DNA of 64,000 nucleotides from CAYHEQ01 sp964355795 (GTDB lineage: Bacteria; Patescibacteriota; JACPGU01): NCBI GenBank assembly GCA_964355795.1, contig CAYHEQ010000001.1, positions 1-64,000 of the forward strand. Reading direction: 5' to 3'. Shown one piece after another: positions 7,734 to 15,673 of the stretch (position 1 is the first letter of the stretch; each line of letters opens with the position of its first letter). The position numbers were made by a program, and so were the translations under genes. A model generated the notes under the pieces. That model was given only the letters and a program-made list of their open reading frames with translations. It did not search any database and was not told where the DNA came from.

Positions 7734-8166
7734 TTATAGGGACTAGGGACTAGTTAATCTGAATTTAATTTTTTGATGATAACATTTAACATCTTCATAA
7801 CCTCTAAAAGCAATTCATCAACAATTGTAAAATCTATTTTTTTACCAAAAGGCAATCTTTTTGCTATTTCAATCTGCGTTTCAAGTTCCGCGCCAGACCC
7901 AAAAGCAGTTATGAGAAAATGGCGATAATCCTTCTTCGTCCCCCTTGCATTTCCTTCAGCGATATTAGAAGGTATTGATACGGCAGCTCTCCTGATTTGC
8001 GAGATTAAGCCATACATCTCATCTCGAGGAAATACTTCCGTTAACTCATAAATGGCCACTGTCAAATCCATGGATTTCTGCCAAACAATTAAATCTTTAT
8101 AAGAATTAATCATTATTGCCCCCCACTAGTCCCCAATTACTAGTCCCTAGTCCCTAGTCCCTATAA
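7734..8166. mobile_element. Inverted-repeat-bounded cassette carrying a four-helix-bundle gene
   Basis: The left arm at 7734-7754 (TTATAGGGACTAGGGACTAGT) and the right arm at 8138-8166 (two to three CTAGTCCC units ending in CCCTATAA) are inverted copies of each other. The right arm overlaps the ftsE stop codon. The cassette holds one gene and sits between ftsE and ftsX, genes that are normally adjacent or overlapping. I infer an insertion; no target duplication was verified. Confidence 0.65.
7754..8113 (-). CDS. Four-helix-bundle protein (23S rRNA intervening-sequence protein family)
   Basis: This 119-residue protein contains YKDLIVWQKSMDLTVAIYE, SQIRRAAVSIPSNIAEGNAR and GSGAELETQI. These are the standard signatures of the four-helix-bundle family first described from intervening sequences in 23S rRNA genes, which often appears as a stand-alone gene in unrelated places. 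Its molecular function is unknown. It interrupts the ftsE-ftsX gene pair and is flanked by inverted GGGACTAGGGACTAGT repeats, which suggests it moved in with them. The stop codon abuts the left repeat. Confidence 0.88.
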   Translation of the reverse strand: MINSYKDLIVWQKSMDLTVAIYELTEVFPRDEMYGLISQIRRAAVSIPSNIAEGNARGTKKDYRHFLITAFGSGAELETQIEIAKRLPFGKKIDFTIVDELLLEVMKMLNVIIKKLNSD

Positions 8167-8841
8167 ATGATATTTGCCTATTTTCTTGTCCGAAACTATC
8201 TTGCCGTCTTCCAAGACTACCACTCTTTTCTTCAAGCTATCCACTACATCCTTATTATGGGTAGCGAGCAGAACCGTCGTCCCCATTTTGTTGATTCGTA
8301 GAAGCAGTTTGACGACATCATCGGCGTTCACTGGGTCCAGATTACCAGTCGGTTCATCGGCGATCAAAAGATACGGCTCGTGCACTAAGGCGCGAGCGAT
8401 GGCTGTTCTCTGAATCTCTCCGCCAGACAATTCATGGGGGAAGCGGTGTTCCTTGCCTTCCAGTCCCACCAGCTTCAGAATATGGGGCACTTTGGCGTCT
8501 ATTTCCCTCTGGGGCCTCTCCACTACTTCTAGCGCGTAAGCGATATTTTCAAAAACATTTTTGTGCTGCAAGAGCTTAAAGTCCTGCCAGACCACCCCGA
8601 TTTTGCGCCGATAAAAAGGCACTTGCGAAGGACGCAGGCGAGAAATATCTTTGCCTCCGATAATAATTTTGCCCTTGGTCGGCCTTTCTTGAGCAATCAA
8701 AAGACGAATGAGAGTGGACTTCCCCGCTCCTGAAGGTCCGACCATAGAAATGAAATCTCCCGAATCAATCTCAAGACTGATGTCGTCTAGAGCCACAATC
8801 TTCGGCGAATAAATTTTGGAAACTTTATCAATAGAAATCAT
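8161..8841 (-). CDS. ftsE: Cell division ATP-binding protein FtsE
   Basis: FtsE is the cytoplasmic ATPase of FtsEX. It shows Walker A GPSGAGKST (about residues 36-44), the Q-loop, the ABC signature LSGGEIQRTAIARAL and Walker B LLIADEPTGNLDP, followed by the switch histidine in LLATHNKDVV. At 226 residues it has the normal family length. In the direction of transcription it is first, followed by the inserted four-helix-bundle gene, ftsX and the M23 hydrolase. Its stop codon is inside the right-hand repeat of that insertion. Confidence 0.95.
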   Translation of the reverse strand: MISIDKVSKIYSPKIVALDDISLEIDSGDFISMVGPSGAGKSTLIRLLIAQERPTKGKIIIGGKDISRLRPSQVPFYRRKIGVVWQDFKLLQHKNVFENIAYALEVVERPQREIDAKVPHILKLVGLEGKEHRFPHELSGGEIQRTAIARALVHEPYLLIADEPTGNLDPVNADDVVKLLLRINKMGTTVLLATHNKDVVDSLKKRVVVLEDGKIVSDKKIGKYHL

Positions 8842-9048
8842 TTAGATGCGAATTGTCGCGAATTAACTCTAATTTTCGCGAATGGGAAATAAAAAAATTA
8901 TTCCATCCTATTATTCATACTATCACAACATATTGTAAATACCCCCAAATGGCAAGTGGATAACTAAAATAGTAATTTTGTGCTTCGCATGTAACTAGTG
9001 GTAACCGATAGTAATTAGAACAACTAAATTACTATGAATTACCATCAA

Positions 9049-10131
9049 TTACGATAAATTACGCACCCTCAAAGTGGCATCAATGAATTCCTCAATGTCC
9101 CCATCCAACACCCTCTCCACATCCGAAGTCTCAAAATCCGTGCGGTGGTCTTTGACCAGCTGATACGGCTGGAGAATATAGGAACGGATTTGTGAACCCC
9201 AAGTGGCTAGACGCAAATCCCCTTTTTCTTTTTTCAGCTCGGCTTCGGTTTCTTTTTCCTTCAAGACGAGCAGGCGCGATTGTAATACTTTCAGCGCGCG
9301 CTCTTTGTTCTGATGTTGGGATCTTTCCGACTGACAAGAAACCACTAGGCCTGTGGGAAGATGCGTCAAACGCACCGCGCTATCGGTAACATTAACTTTT
9401 TGTCCACCCTTGCCCGAAGCATGAAATGTGTCCACCCTCAAATCTTTGTCGTCAATCACTATATCCTCTACTCCCTCAACAACGGGCGTGACCTCCACCA
9501 ACGCAAAGGAGGTTTCGCGAGAACCCTTAGCGTTAAAAGGAGACTTGCGCACTAGTCTGTGTGTCCCCTGCTCTTGCTTCAAAAAGCCGTAAGCGTAGCG
9601 ACCGATGGCTTCCAGAGAGACGCTCTTTATCCCTGCTTCCTCTCCATAAGATATGTGCAGAGTTTCAGCTTTCCAACCCTTTCTTTCTATATAGCGAGTG
9701 TACATCCGTAGCAACATCTCCGCCCAATCCATCGCGTCTACGCCTCCCGTGCCACCATGGATGGACAATATCGCATTGCCCGCATCGTATTTGCCAGAGA
9801 GATAGGTCTTGATTTCTAACTTAGCAAACATTTGATTTAGCTCATGTAATCGCCGTTCCCTATCCGCGTGAATTTGTGTCTTCCCGTCTGCGTCCATCTG
9901 CGTCAAGTCTGCGCTAGTCTGCACTAGAGATTCCCATTCCCCTACTTCCTTTTGCAATTCCCCCAATTCCCGCATCAAAACTCCGGCCGTCTTGGAATCC
10001 TGCCAAAAATTAGGAGCCGAGGAGAGAGCTTTTATTTCCTCAATCCTCTTGTAGACTCCCCTATCGATTAGATTTTGCTTGCCCTTCGTAGCTTCGGATA
10101 ACAATTCCTCGGCCGTTAATACTTCATGCAT
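9049..10131 (-). CDS. prfB: Peptide chain release factor 2
   Basis: RF2 recognises UGA and UAA stop codons and triggers peptide release. The stop-recognition tripeptide SPF is in [10 protein letters not shown] and the catalytic GGQ in [16 protein letters not shown], followed by [10 protein letters not shown]. The frame is continuous, so the programmed +1 frameshift common in prfB is not needed here. Residues around 88-112 ([13 protein letters not shown] followed by KTQIHAD) are encoded by CTGCGTC-type direct repeats that also occur between genes (5130, 38980) and in the UvrD-like gene. They look like an in-frame insertion in domain 1. The presence of RF2 supports a standard reading of UGA as stop. 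Confidence 0.93.
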   Translation of the reverse strand: MHEVLTAEELLSEATKGKQNLIDRGVYKRIEEIKALSSAPNFWQDSKTAGVLMRELGELQKEVGEWESLVQTSADLTQMDADGKTQIHADRERRLHELNQMFAKLEIKTYLSGKYDAGNAILSIHGGTGGVDAMDWAEMLLRMYTRYIERKGWKAETLHISYGEEAGIKSVSLEAIGRYAYGFLKQEQGTHRLVRKSPFNAKGSRETSFALVEVTPVVEGVEDIVIDDKDLRVDTFHASGKGGQKVNVTDSAVRLTHLPTGLVVSCQSERSQHQNKERALKVLQSRLLVLKEKETEAELKKEKGDLRLATWGSQIRSYILQPYQLVKDHRTDFETSDVERVLDGDIEEFIDATLRVRNLS

Positions 10132-10134
10132 ATT

Positions 10135-10929
10135 CTACATTATTACAGTAGCTTTTTCATATAACATCGGTAAGCAATCCTGCCTCATACGAAATTTTGT
10201 TCCATGATTGTGGCCAGTACGAGCATCAAAATCAACAAGAATTTTGCCTTCTTCAAGCGCTTTCAAAAATCCTTCGAAACTGAATTTTTGTAGCATGGTT
10301 ACTCTCGTGTAATGGTAAAATTCTTTTTTGCGTCTAATCTCTACCTCTGCCTGTACATAAAAAGTGTTAAGCAATTTTGTTCCTGCTTTATGCTCCAGAT
10401 CATCAAAACCCCAATAGGGCTGGGGGTTAAGTTCGCCCAACCCAACCTGTTTTTCAACTTGTTTTAGCCACGCCTTATGTCTTTTATCTACACACTGTGA
10501 GTCAAATGAAATTAAAATTTTTCGCTCTTCGCGGTCGATTATAACCCTAAATCCCCTATCACTCCTTGAGTTTCCATGAATAGTCTGACGAAAGCTCATT
10601 TCGCCTTTTGGATATTTCTTCCCATCTTCCTGATGGGCCCAACCATATAAAGGCAATAAAACTTGTGAGACAAAACGAATTGCGCGAGGAGATGGTTCGG
10701 TGTGAAAGAGTGTCGTGAGTGATGTTGAGTTTAGGCGTTGCGCTTTAAGCTCCCATTCAGCAGCATTTGGAATCGGTAGATTGTTTTCTTCAATACCAAG
10801 CAGATCCTCCAATGTATTGCCGATTCCACCGTGGTTCCCCCTTCGCGCATTTGGAATAAACCCCATTTCGGAGATCTCTTTGAGTTTTGTTACCAAAGCT
10901 GGTTTCGTGTAAATAGTTGGTTTTTTCAT
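10135..10929 (-). CDS. Type II restriction endonuclease, MvaI/BcnI family
   Basis: From the ATG at 10929 the product has 264 residues; an upstream extension overlaps the methyltransferase gene and is less likely. The region GNTLEDLLGIEENN followed by EWELKAQR fits the E..D..ExK catalytic pattern of MvaI/BcnI-type monomeric endonucleases, which cut CCWGG or CCSGG. The C-terminal GHNHGTKFRM also looks family-like. The gene starts 2 bp after the methyltransferase stop, so the two form an M-then-R operon. The recognition sequence here is not known from sequence alone. Confidence 0.8.
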   Translation of the reverse strand: MKKPTIYTKPALVTKLKEISEMGFIPNARRGNHGGIGNTLEDLLGIEENNLPIPNAAEWELKAQRLNSTSLTTLFHTEPSPRAIRFVSQVLLPLYGWAHQEDGKKYPKGEMSFRQTIHGNSRSDRGFRVIIDREERKILISFDSQCVDKRHKAWLKQVEKQVGLGELNPQPYWGFDDLEHKAGTKLLNTFYVQAEVEIRRKKEFYHYTRVTMLQKFSFEGFLKALEEGKILVDFDARTGHNHGTKFRMRQDCLPMLYEKATVIM

Positions 10930-10930
10930 A

Positions 10931-11677
10931 TTAAAATAGCTTAGTTTGTGCTTTATGATTTTTAATTCTTTTTTTTGCTGATTCGCAATACTCTGGCGAA
11001 ATATCAATGCCGATATAATTACGCTTGAAGTTTATTGCAGAAATCGCCGTTGTGCCAGAACCCATAAATGGATCGAGAATAGTCTTGGCGTTTGTTGATG
11101 AGATAATCTTGTCTATAAGCTTTATAGGAAAGGGAGCGGGATGCCCATTCTTCATTTCCTGGGACACCTCCCAAATATCACCGAGAGCATTTGCTTTTTT
11201 TACTAGTTCAAATTTTGGCTTTGCAATAAGATAAATTACCTCATAAGTTGGCAAGAAATAGCCTGCGTTAAAATTTAAACCACCAGCGCGCTTCCAAATA
11301 ATAACTTGCCGAACTGGAAATCCATCAACTATATCTTGGCGGTCTTGCAATAATCCTCCTTGAACACGCCATTTATGATTATAGAAGATTGCCCCGTTAT
11401 CTGGAATAATTCGCATCATTTCAGTTAGACAATCTCTTTGCCACTTTACATATTTTTCATGTGGCATATTGTCGTCATAATGTGAGTACCCATTTTGCAG
11501 GGCGGCATTCGCCCATTTTCCGCCCCTTCCATCTTTCATGCCATTACCAGTAGAATTTTTAAGATTATATGGTGGCGAAGTCACAATTAAATCAACCGAG
11601 CCGTTCGGTATTTTTTTCATTATATCTATTGCGTCTCCGCATATAATCCTATCTATAAACTCATGCGTGTCTTGCAT
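10931..11677 (-). CDS. DNA methyltransferase of the type II system (SPPY type, probably N4-cytosine)
   Basis: The 248-residue protein has the catalytic motif TSPPYNL (about residues 33-39) before the AdoMet-binding motif DPFMGSGTTA (about 202-211). This circular order is that of beta-class methyltransferases. SPPY rather than NPPY favours N4-cytosine methylation, as in M.MvaI and M.BcnI, but N6-adenine is not excluded. It is transcribed ahead of and almost touching the restriction gene, so the host would be methylated before the nuclease is made. No vsr or controller gene is visible. Confidence 0.88.
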   Translation of the reverse strand: MQDTHEFIDRIICGDAIDIMKKIPNGSVDLIVTSPPYNLKNSTGNGMKDGRGGKWANAALQNGYSHYDDNMPHEKYVKWQRDCLTEMMRIIPDNGAIFYNHKWRVQGGLLQDRQDIVDGFPVRQVIIWKRAGGLNFNAGYFLPTYEVIYLIAKPKFELVKKANALGDIWEVSQEMKNGHPAPFPIKLIDKIISSTNAKTILDPFMGSGTTAISAINFKRNYIGIDISPEYCESAKKRIKNHKAQTKLF

Positions 11678-11741
11678 AAATTAATTATAACCTGAATTTA
11701 ATTTTTGATAAATAGCCATCGTATACATAATATCCCCCACT

Positions 11742-11766
11742 AAAAAACCCGCCTTGCGACGGGTTC
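11742..11766 (-). terminator. Intrinsic terminator downstream of the DUF11 surface protein gene
   Basis: On the minus strand AACCCG-TCGCAAGG-CGGGTT is followed by TTTTA, a short GC stem with a T run. It lies about 60 bp after the stop codon of the gene at 11824-13827. Confidence 0.75.
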
Positions 11767-11823
11767 TTTAGTTTTCTACTATCTGTAATCAGTATGTCTG
11801 TACCATCCGTAATCCGTAGAAAA

Positions 11824-13827
11824 TTATCTCTTGATCAATTTGGCCGCTTTGCTCAAAGCGTTGCTTTCTTTCAAGTAAATGGAAGAAGCGATAGCGCCAA
11901 ACAAGGCAAGCAAGATCAGAGCGGCAATACTACCGGGCGTACCCGTATCAGGCAAAGTACCGCCATCAGCCATAAGGTTGAAAGTGGCCAAGCTTGATAC
12001 TTGAGCGGCGCCATCAGCGTTACCGGTGCCGGTAAAGCTCAATTGCGTAATATTGCTTGGCGTGTCCTGTTTTACTTTGACGGTGAAGTCCAGATAGCCG
12101 GCAGCTCCTTTGGCTAAAGAGCCGATAGAAGCTCCGGAAGAAATCACGCTGTCAGAGGTAGAAACAGTAGAGCCATTTACTACCACCTTCATACTACCGG
12201 CAATGTATTGTAGATTGGCTGGCAGGCTGTTGGTGATGCGAACATTGGTCAAGTCGCTATCGCCGTTGTTGGCAAAAGCCACACGAATGACAGCTGATTG
12301 ACCGCGCTTGATAGTCAGCGCGCGCACATAGTTTTTGTTCACCGCGTCGTAGATAGAAGAAGTGATAGACAAAGACTTGCCGACTGGGGTAATATCCCCC
12401 TCTACCGTCACCTTACCACCATTGTCGTTAAGATTAACGGCGCCACTATTAGAATAATAGTAGTTTGAGGTTGAGTAAGGACCACCAGCAACAGCGTTGG
12501 AGGCAACACGAACTTTGTAGTTCACATAGCCCCAGCTACCTACTGGGATGTCAGGCATAACAACACCATTGGCAGAAACAATCGCATCGTTTAGGCCAAC
12601 CCAAGTGGCGTTAGCGAAATAGAAACGAGAGTAATTACCAACATATTCCAAACCTGCTGGGATTTGAGCCTTGAAGACTCCACCCGTTAGAGGCGTAGTG
12701 CCAGTGTTGCTTACTTGCACTCTGTAGAACAGCTCTTCGCCACGCTTGGCAGTAGCTGAACTGACATAGTACTGATCATGACGAGTTTCGTTCAAAACTG
12801 TCGAAATGATACGAGCAGAAGCAACGGGGGCAGGCGTAACTCCAGAGACCTCTACCGTCACCTTACCACCATTGTCGTTAAGATTAACGGCGCCACTATT
12901 AGAATAATAGTAGTTTGAGGTTGAGTAAGGACCACCAGCAACAGCGTTGGAGGCAACACGAACTTTGTAGTTCACATAGCCCCAGCTACCTACTGGGATG
13001 TCAGGCATAACAACACCATTGGCAGAAACAATCGCATCGTTTAGGCCAACCCAAGTGGCGTTAGCGAAATAGAAACGAGAGTAATTACCAACATATTCCA
13101 AACCTGCTGGGATTTGAGCCTTGAAGACCCCACCCGTTAGAGGTGTAGTGCCAGTGTTGCTTACTTGCACTCTGTAGAACAGCTCTTCGCCACGCTTAGC
13201 GGTAGCTGAACTGACATAGTATTGATCATGACGAGTTTCGTTCAAAACTGTCGAAATGATACGAGCAGAAGCAACAGGGGCAGGCGCGGTATTGCCATCA
13301 GATGGAGTGCCAGCTATTACCGTTGTCTTAGCTCTACTGTCGCCAATATTAACGCCACCACCATTAGCAAAAACTTGAGTGGTTGGGGCAACTACAGTAC
13401 CGGCAGTAGCGCTAGAAGCTACTTGGGTCTTGAAAGAAACATACACATGAGTCATTGGCGGAACATCCTGCAAATTAACGCCATTTTCCGCAATAAGAGC
13501 ATCCGACAATTGGACGACACTATTAGCGGTAGCGCCAACAGGCTTCCAGTAAAACTTTCCGCTACCAGGAACAAAATTTAAGCCAGCAGGAACAACAACG
13601 CGAGAGACAACTCCCTTAAGAGTTGTGGCCGTAACATTGTCGATAATAACACTATACATCAGCGTATCGCCAGGCTTGGCAGAAGTTTGAGTAGTCCACT
13701 TCTTGTCGCTAGAAACATTGGCTACTTCGGAAGCTACAGAAACTGAACCAGCGATAGCCAAAGCAGGAGCGACAATAGCCGTAATCATAGCGAAGACGGC
13801 TACGGAATTGATAAGTTTTTTTAACAT
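11824..13827 (-). CDS. DUF11-repeat surface protein with LPxTG-like anchor
   Basis: This 667-residue exported protein has a signal peptide (VAVFAMITAIVAPALAIAG), four DUF11-type beta domains and a C-terminal sorting signal: LPDTG at about 622-626, a hydrophobic helix and a basic tail. A sortase could attach it covalently to the cell envelope; none is in the window. The second and third domains are almost identical over about 146 residues (DNA copies 12399-12836 and 12849-13286, period 450 bp), indicating a recent tandem duplication. GGAG six bases before the ATG is a reasonable ribosome-binding site, and a terminator follows. The ligand or role is unknown. Confidence 0.85.
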   Translation of the reverse strand: MLKKLINSVAVFAMITAIVAPALAIAGSVSVASEVANVSSDKKWTTQTSAKPGDTLMYSVIIDNVTATTLKGVVSRVVVPAGLNFVPGSGKFYWKPVGATANSVVQLSDALIAENGVNLQDVPPMTHVYVSFKTQVASSATAGTVVAPTTQVFANGGGVNIGDSRAKTTVIAGTPSDGNTAPAPVASARIISTVLNETRHDQYYVSSATAKRGEELFYRVQVSNTGTTPLTGGVFKAQIPAGLEYVGNYSRFYFANATWVGLNDAIVSANGVVMPDIPVGSWGYVNYKVRVASNAVAGGPYSTSNYYYSNSGAVNLNDNGGKVTVEVSGVTPAPVASARIISTVLNETRHDQYYVSSATAKRGEELFYRVQVSNTGTTPLTGGVFKAQIPAGLEYVGNYSRFYFANATWVGLNDAIVSANGVVMPDIPVGSWGYVNYKVRVASNAVAGGPYSTSNYYYSNSGAVNLNDNGGKVTVEGDITPVGKSLSITSSIYDAVNKNYVRALTIKRGQSAVIRVAFANNGDSDLTNVRITNSLPANLQYIAGSMKVVVNGSTVSTSDSVISSGASIGSLAKGAAGYLDFTVKVKQDTPSNITQLSFTGTGNADGAAQVSSLATFNLMADGGTLPDTGTPGSIAALILLALFGAIASSIYLKESNALSKAAKLIKR
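12399..13286. repeat. Near-identical tandem repeat, two copies with 450-bp period
   Basis: The copies 12399-12836 and 12849-13286 differ at only a handful of single bases that I could spot, mostly synonymous. Both lie in the DUF11 surface protein gene and each encodes one complete domain. Confidence 0.9.
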
Positions 13828-13969
13828 AATTTTTCTCCATTTTCAAATCGCTTGTTTTTTTGCTTTTTTGCGCCTATCGACCAGGATTTCTCCCAGTAAG
13901 ACGTTTTGGCTTATGGCCAGAAAAGCGAAGCGATTAATGATTAATAATTAATTTTTAATTTCTTATTTT

Positions 13970-14037
13970 TCCCGACGCGTTATATTTTTTAATATAATGA
14001 AGTCGGGATCCCGATTTCGCGATAGCGAACATCGGGA
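13970..14037. repeat. Twin-hairpin palindrome, TCCCGAC family
   Basis: There are two consecutive hairpins: TCCCGAC...GTCGGGA with an AT-rich loop, then TCCCGAT...ATCGGGA. An almost identical copy is at 40639-40706, and a copy with different loops interrupts the tRNA-Trp fragment at 46552-46614. It ends 20 bp outside the left terminal inverted repeat of the 14.06-15.96 kb element. Confidence 0.8.
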
Positions 14038-14080
14038 CTTATTTTTTTAATTTAATGCTCAATATCCAGTTGAGGAAAAC

Positions 14081-14129
14081 AAAAAGAGAGAATGTGGCCC
14101 CGACGATACCTTCGGTATGTCGGGGCCAC
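14081..14129 (-). terminator. Strong intrinsic terminator of the GC-rich unit
   Basis: GTGGCCCCGAC pairs perfectly with GTCGGGGCCAC, with an inner ATACC/GGTAT stem. On the minus strand it is followed by TTCTCTCTTTTTG. It ends the transcript of the 440-codon gene and the short frame. The CCCCGAC arms resemble the TCCCGAC palindrome family. Confidence 0.8.
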
Positions 14130-14150
14130 AAAGAAAATACAAAGGAAACC

Positions 14151-14213
14151 TTACGGCAGTTGGGGATCTCCCGGGAAGGAGAAACCGCCACTAAGGCTAA
14201 AATTGAACAACAT
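14151..14213 (-). CDS. Possible 20-residue small protein
   Basis: An ATG at 14213 is preceded by AAGGAAGGAGGTGAA, one of the strongest Shine-Dalgarno sequences in the window, and opens a 20-codon frame beginning MLFNFSLSGG and ending DPQLP. AACCGCCA overlapping the start is complementary to TGGCGGTT about 30 bases downstream, so the start could be folded away. It follows the 440-codon gene and precedes a strong terminator. It may be a real small protein, or a leader-like remnant. No homologue is recognised. Confidence 0.4.
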   Translation of the reverse strand: MLFNFSLSGGFSFPGDPQLP

Positions 14214-14245
14214 GGCGGTTCACCTCCTTCCTTAGAGGAGAACCC

Positions 14246-15568
14246 TCAGTCAGACTCCGGGTGATCGGCGCCTTGGCTGAAAAAGTCGGTGGCGCCGCTT
14301 CCGGCCTGGTTGAAAATGTTGGCCGTGTCGGTAAGCGCGGCGGTCGTTGCCGCGTTGTTCATCTGGGTCTCCGCCGGCGCAGTTGTCGCCCACGAAATTG
14401 TCGCCTGATTGGCCGAGCCCACCCCTGTCTGGGGCTGACTGGACAGTTGCGCCGAATTCTCCGGCGTGGTGTGGTCCCGATCGGGATCACCTTCCGGTAT
14501 TTCCGGATGATCGGCTCCGCCGGTCTGGCCTCCGGATGTCTGCCCGCAATTTCCGCATCCGCGGTCCTTGCCGAACCAGTCGTCCTTGGCCCAATCGGGC
14601 AGAATTAAATCGCCCAGCTGGTAAGTGGTCGCCACTCCGCCAATTACGCGGAAAACGTTGCCCTCTTTCCAGCCCTGACGTATTGCGTCGGTGGTCATGG
14701 AGCGCAGACCTCGTTGAGATCCATTCCAGATCTTTTTGAAGCCTTTCTCCTTCTTGGCCGCCGGAGCGTTGCAAACACCGCTCCACTTCCTCACCCAGTC
14801 CCAGTCTTCCTTCTTATAGCCGGGTGAGCCGATGTAGGGCACCAGCGCTGCGATGGCCTTGCAGAAACGGGTTTGGTCTTCCAATTTGAAAGCGGTAGAG
14901 GCTTCCGACCAAAGCGGCCCCAAGTCTTTCCCGCTCTTCCCGCCCGGAGAACCGAAATCCTTCTTGGGCTCCTGTTTTCCGGCGGTCTGCTCGCCCGTAT
15001 CCTTCGGCCCCGTCTTGACGCCCGCGCCCGCGTTCTGCGACGCTGGCTTCTTGCCCGCGCCCGTTTCAGGCTTCCAGCCGACCAGAGCCTTGTTCAGATT
15101 CGTCTGGCCGTCAATTAAGGCCGGCATTTGATTGTCGGCCATCTTGTCGACCTTGACCTTGATTCCTTTCACATTCTCGGCCATTCCCGGGAGATGAGAA
15201 GCGTGCCCTTCGATCTTCTTGACATTCTTGTCGACTCGATCGAGAGCATTGGACATGTGAGGCAAAACTTTCGTGTTCTCCTTGATGTCCCTGATGTCCT
15301 TGACCGCTCCCGGAAGACCATCCGTATTGCTCTTGATGCCCTTCACGTCATCGGCCATTCCCGGAAGCACGGACAGCTTGTCCAGCATCTTCTCTTCCGT
15401 GGTTGGCTCGCCCGCCTCCACTTCCGGCGCCAGAATGTTTTCCGCCACTGAAGCGGGACTCTGCGCCGTTTTCATCTCCCGATTGTTCTTAAGCCAGAAA
15501 AAACTCGAGGTGAGAATCACCCCGACGAGAAGCGCCAACCCGATGGTCAACCAATGCTTTCTGTTCAC
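14246..15568 (-). CDS. Unknown membrane-anchored protein of the GC-rich element
   Basis: I do not recognise this protein. I start it at GTG 15568 because GGAGGTG lies 5 bases upstream and the product (440 residues) then begins NRKHW just before a membrane helix (LTIGLALLVGVILTSSFFWL). An upstream ATG at 15673 is less likely. Residues of about 60-150 repeat a LPGMADDVKGIK-like unit (LPGM, LPHM, LPGM), probably a coiled or spectrin-like stalk. A Gly/Lys/Thr-rich linker follows, then a Trp- and Cys-containing domain (about 220-360, with CxxC in RGCGNCG), then a Ser/Thr/Gln-rich tail. GC content is far above its neighbours. It lies inside terminal inverted repeats. Confidence 0.7.
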   Translation of the reverse strand: MNRKHWLTIGLALLVGVILTSSFFWLKNNREMKTAQSPASVAENILAPEVEAGEPTTEEKMLDKLSVLPGMADDVKGIKSNTDGLPGAVKDIRDIKENTKVLPHMSNALDRVDKNVKKIEGHASHLPGMAENVKGIKVKVDKMADNQMPALIDGQTNLNKALVGWKPETGAGKKPASQNAGAGVKTGPKDTGEQTAGKQEPKKDFGSPGGKSGKDLGPLWSEASTAFKLEDQTRFCKAIAALVPYIGSPGYKKEDWDWVRKWSGVCNAPAAKKEKGFKKIWNGSQRGLRSMTTDAIRQGWKEGNVFRVIGGVATTYQLGDLILPDWAKDDWFGKDRGCGNCGQTSGGQTGGADHPEIPEGDPDRDHTTPENSAQLSSQPQTGVGSANQATISWATTAPAETQMNNAATTAALTDTANIFNQAGSGATDFFSQGADHPESD

Positions 15569-15673
15569 TTGAACACCTCCGAAATTTTCTAGCGGTGGCG
15601 ATGAGCCACAGCCGTCCTGCTCCGTTTTTGAAAAAACGGTTCGGCTTTCTTCCAAATTCAAACCGTTCCCCAA

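Noticed and set aside
9049..10131. Alternative genetic code (UGA as glycine)
   Set aside because: RF2 is present and many genes use TGA as a normal stop.
14055..14264. Plus-strand 69-codon frame in the GC-rich block
   Set aside because: It reads through the terminator hairpin and overlaps the end of the 440-codon gene; no ribosome-binding site.
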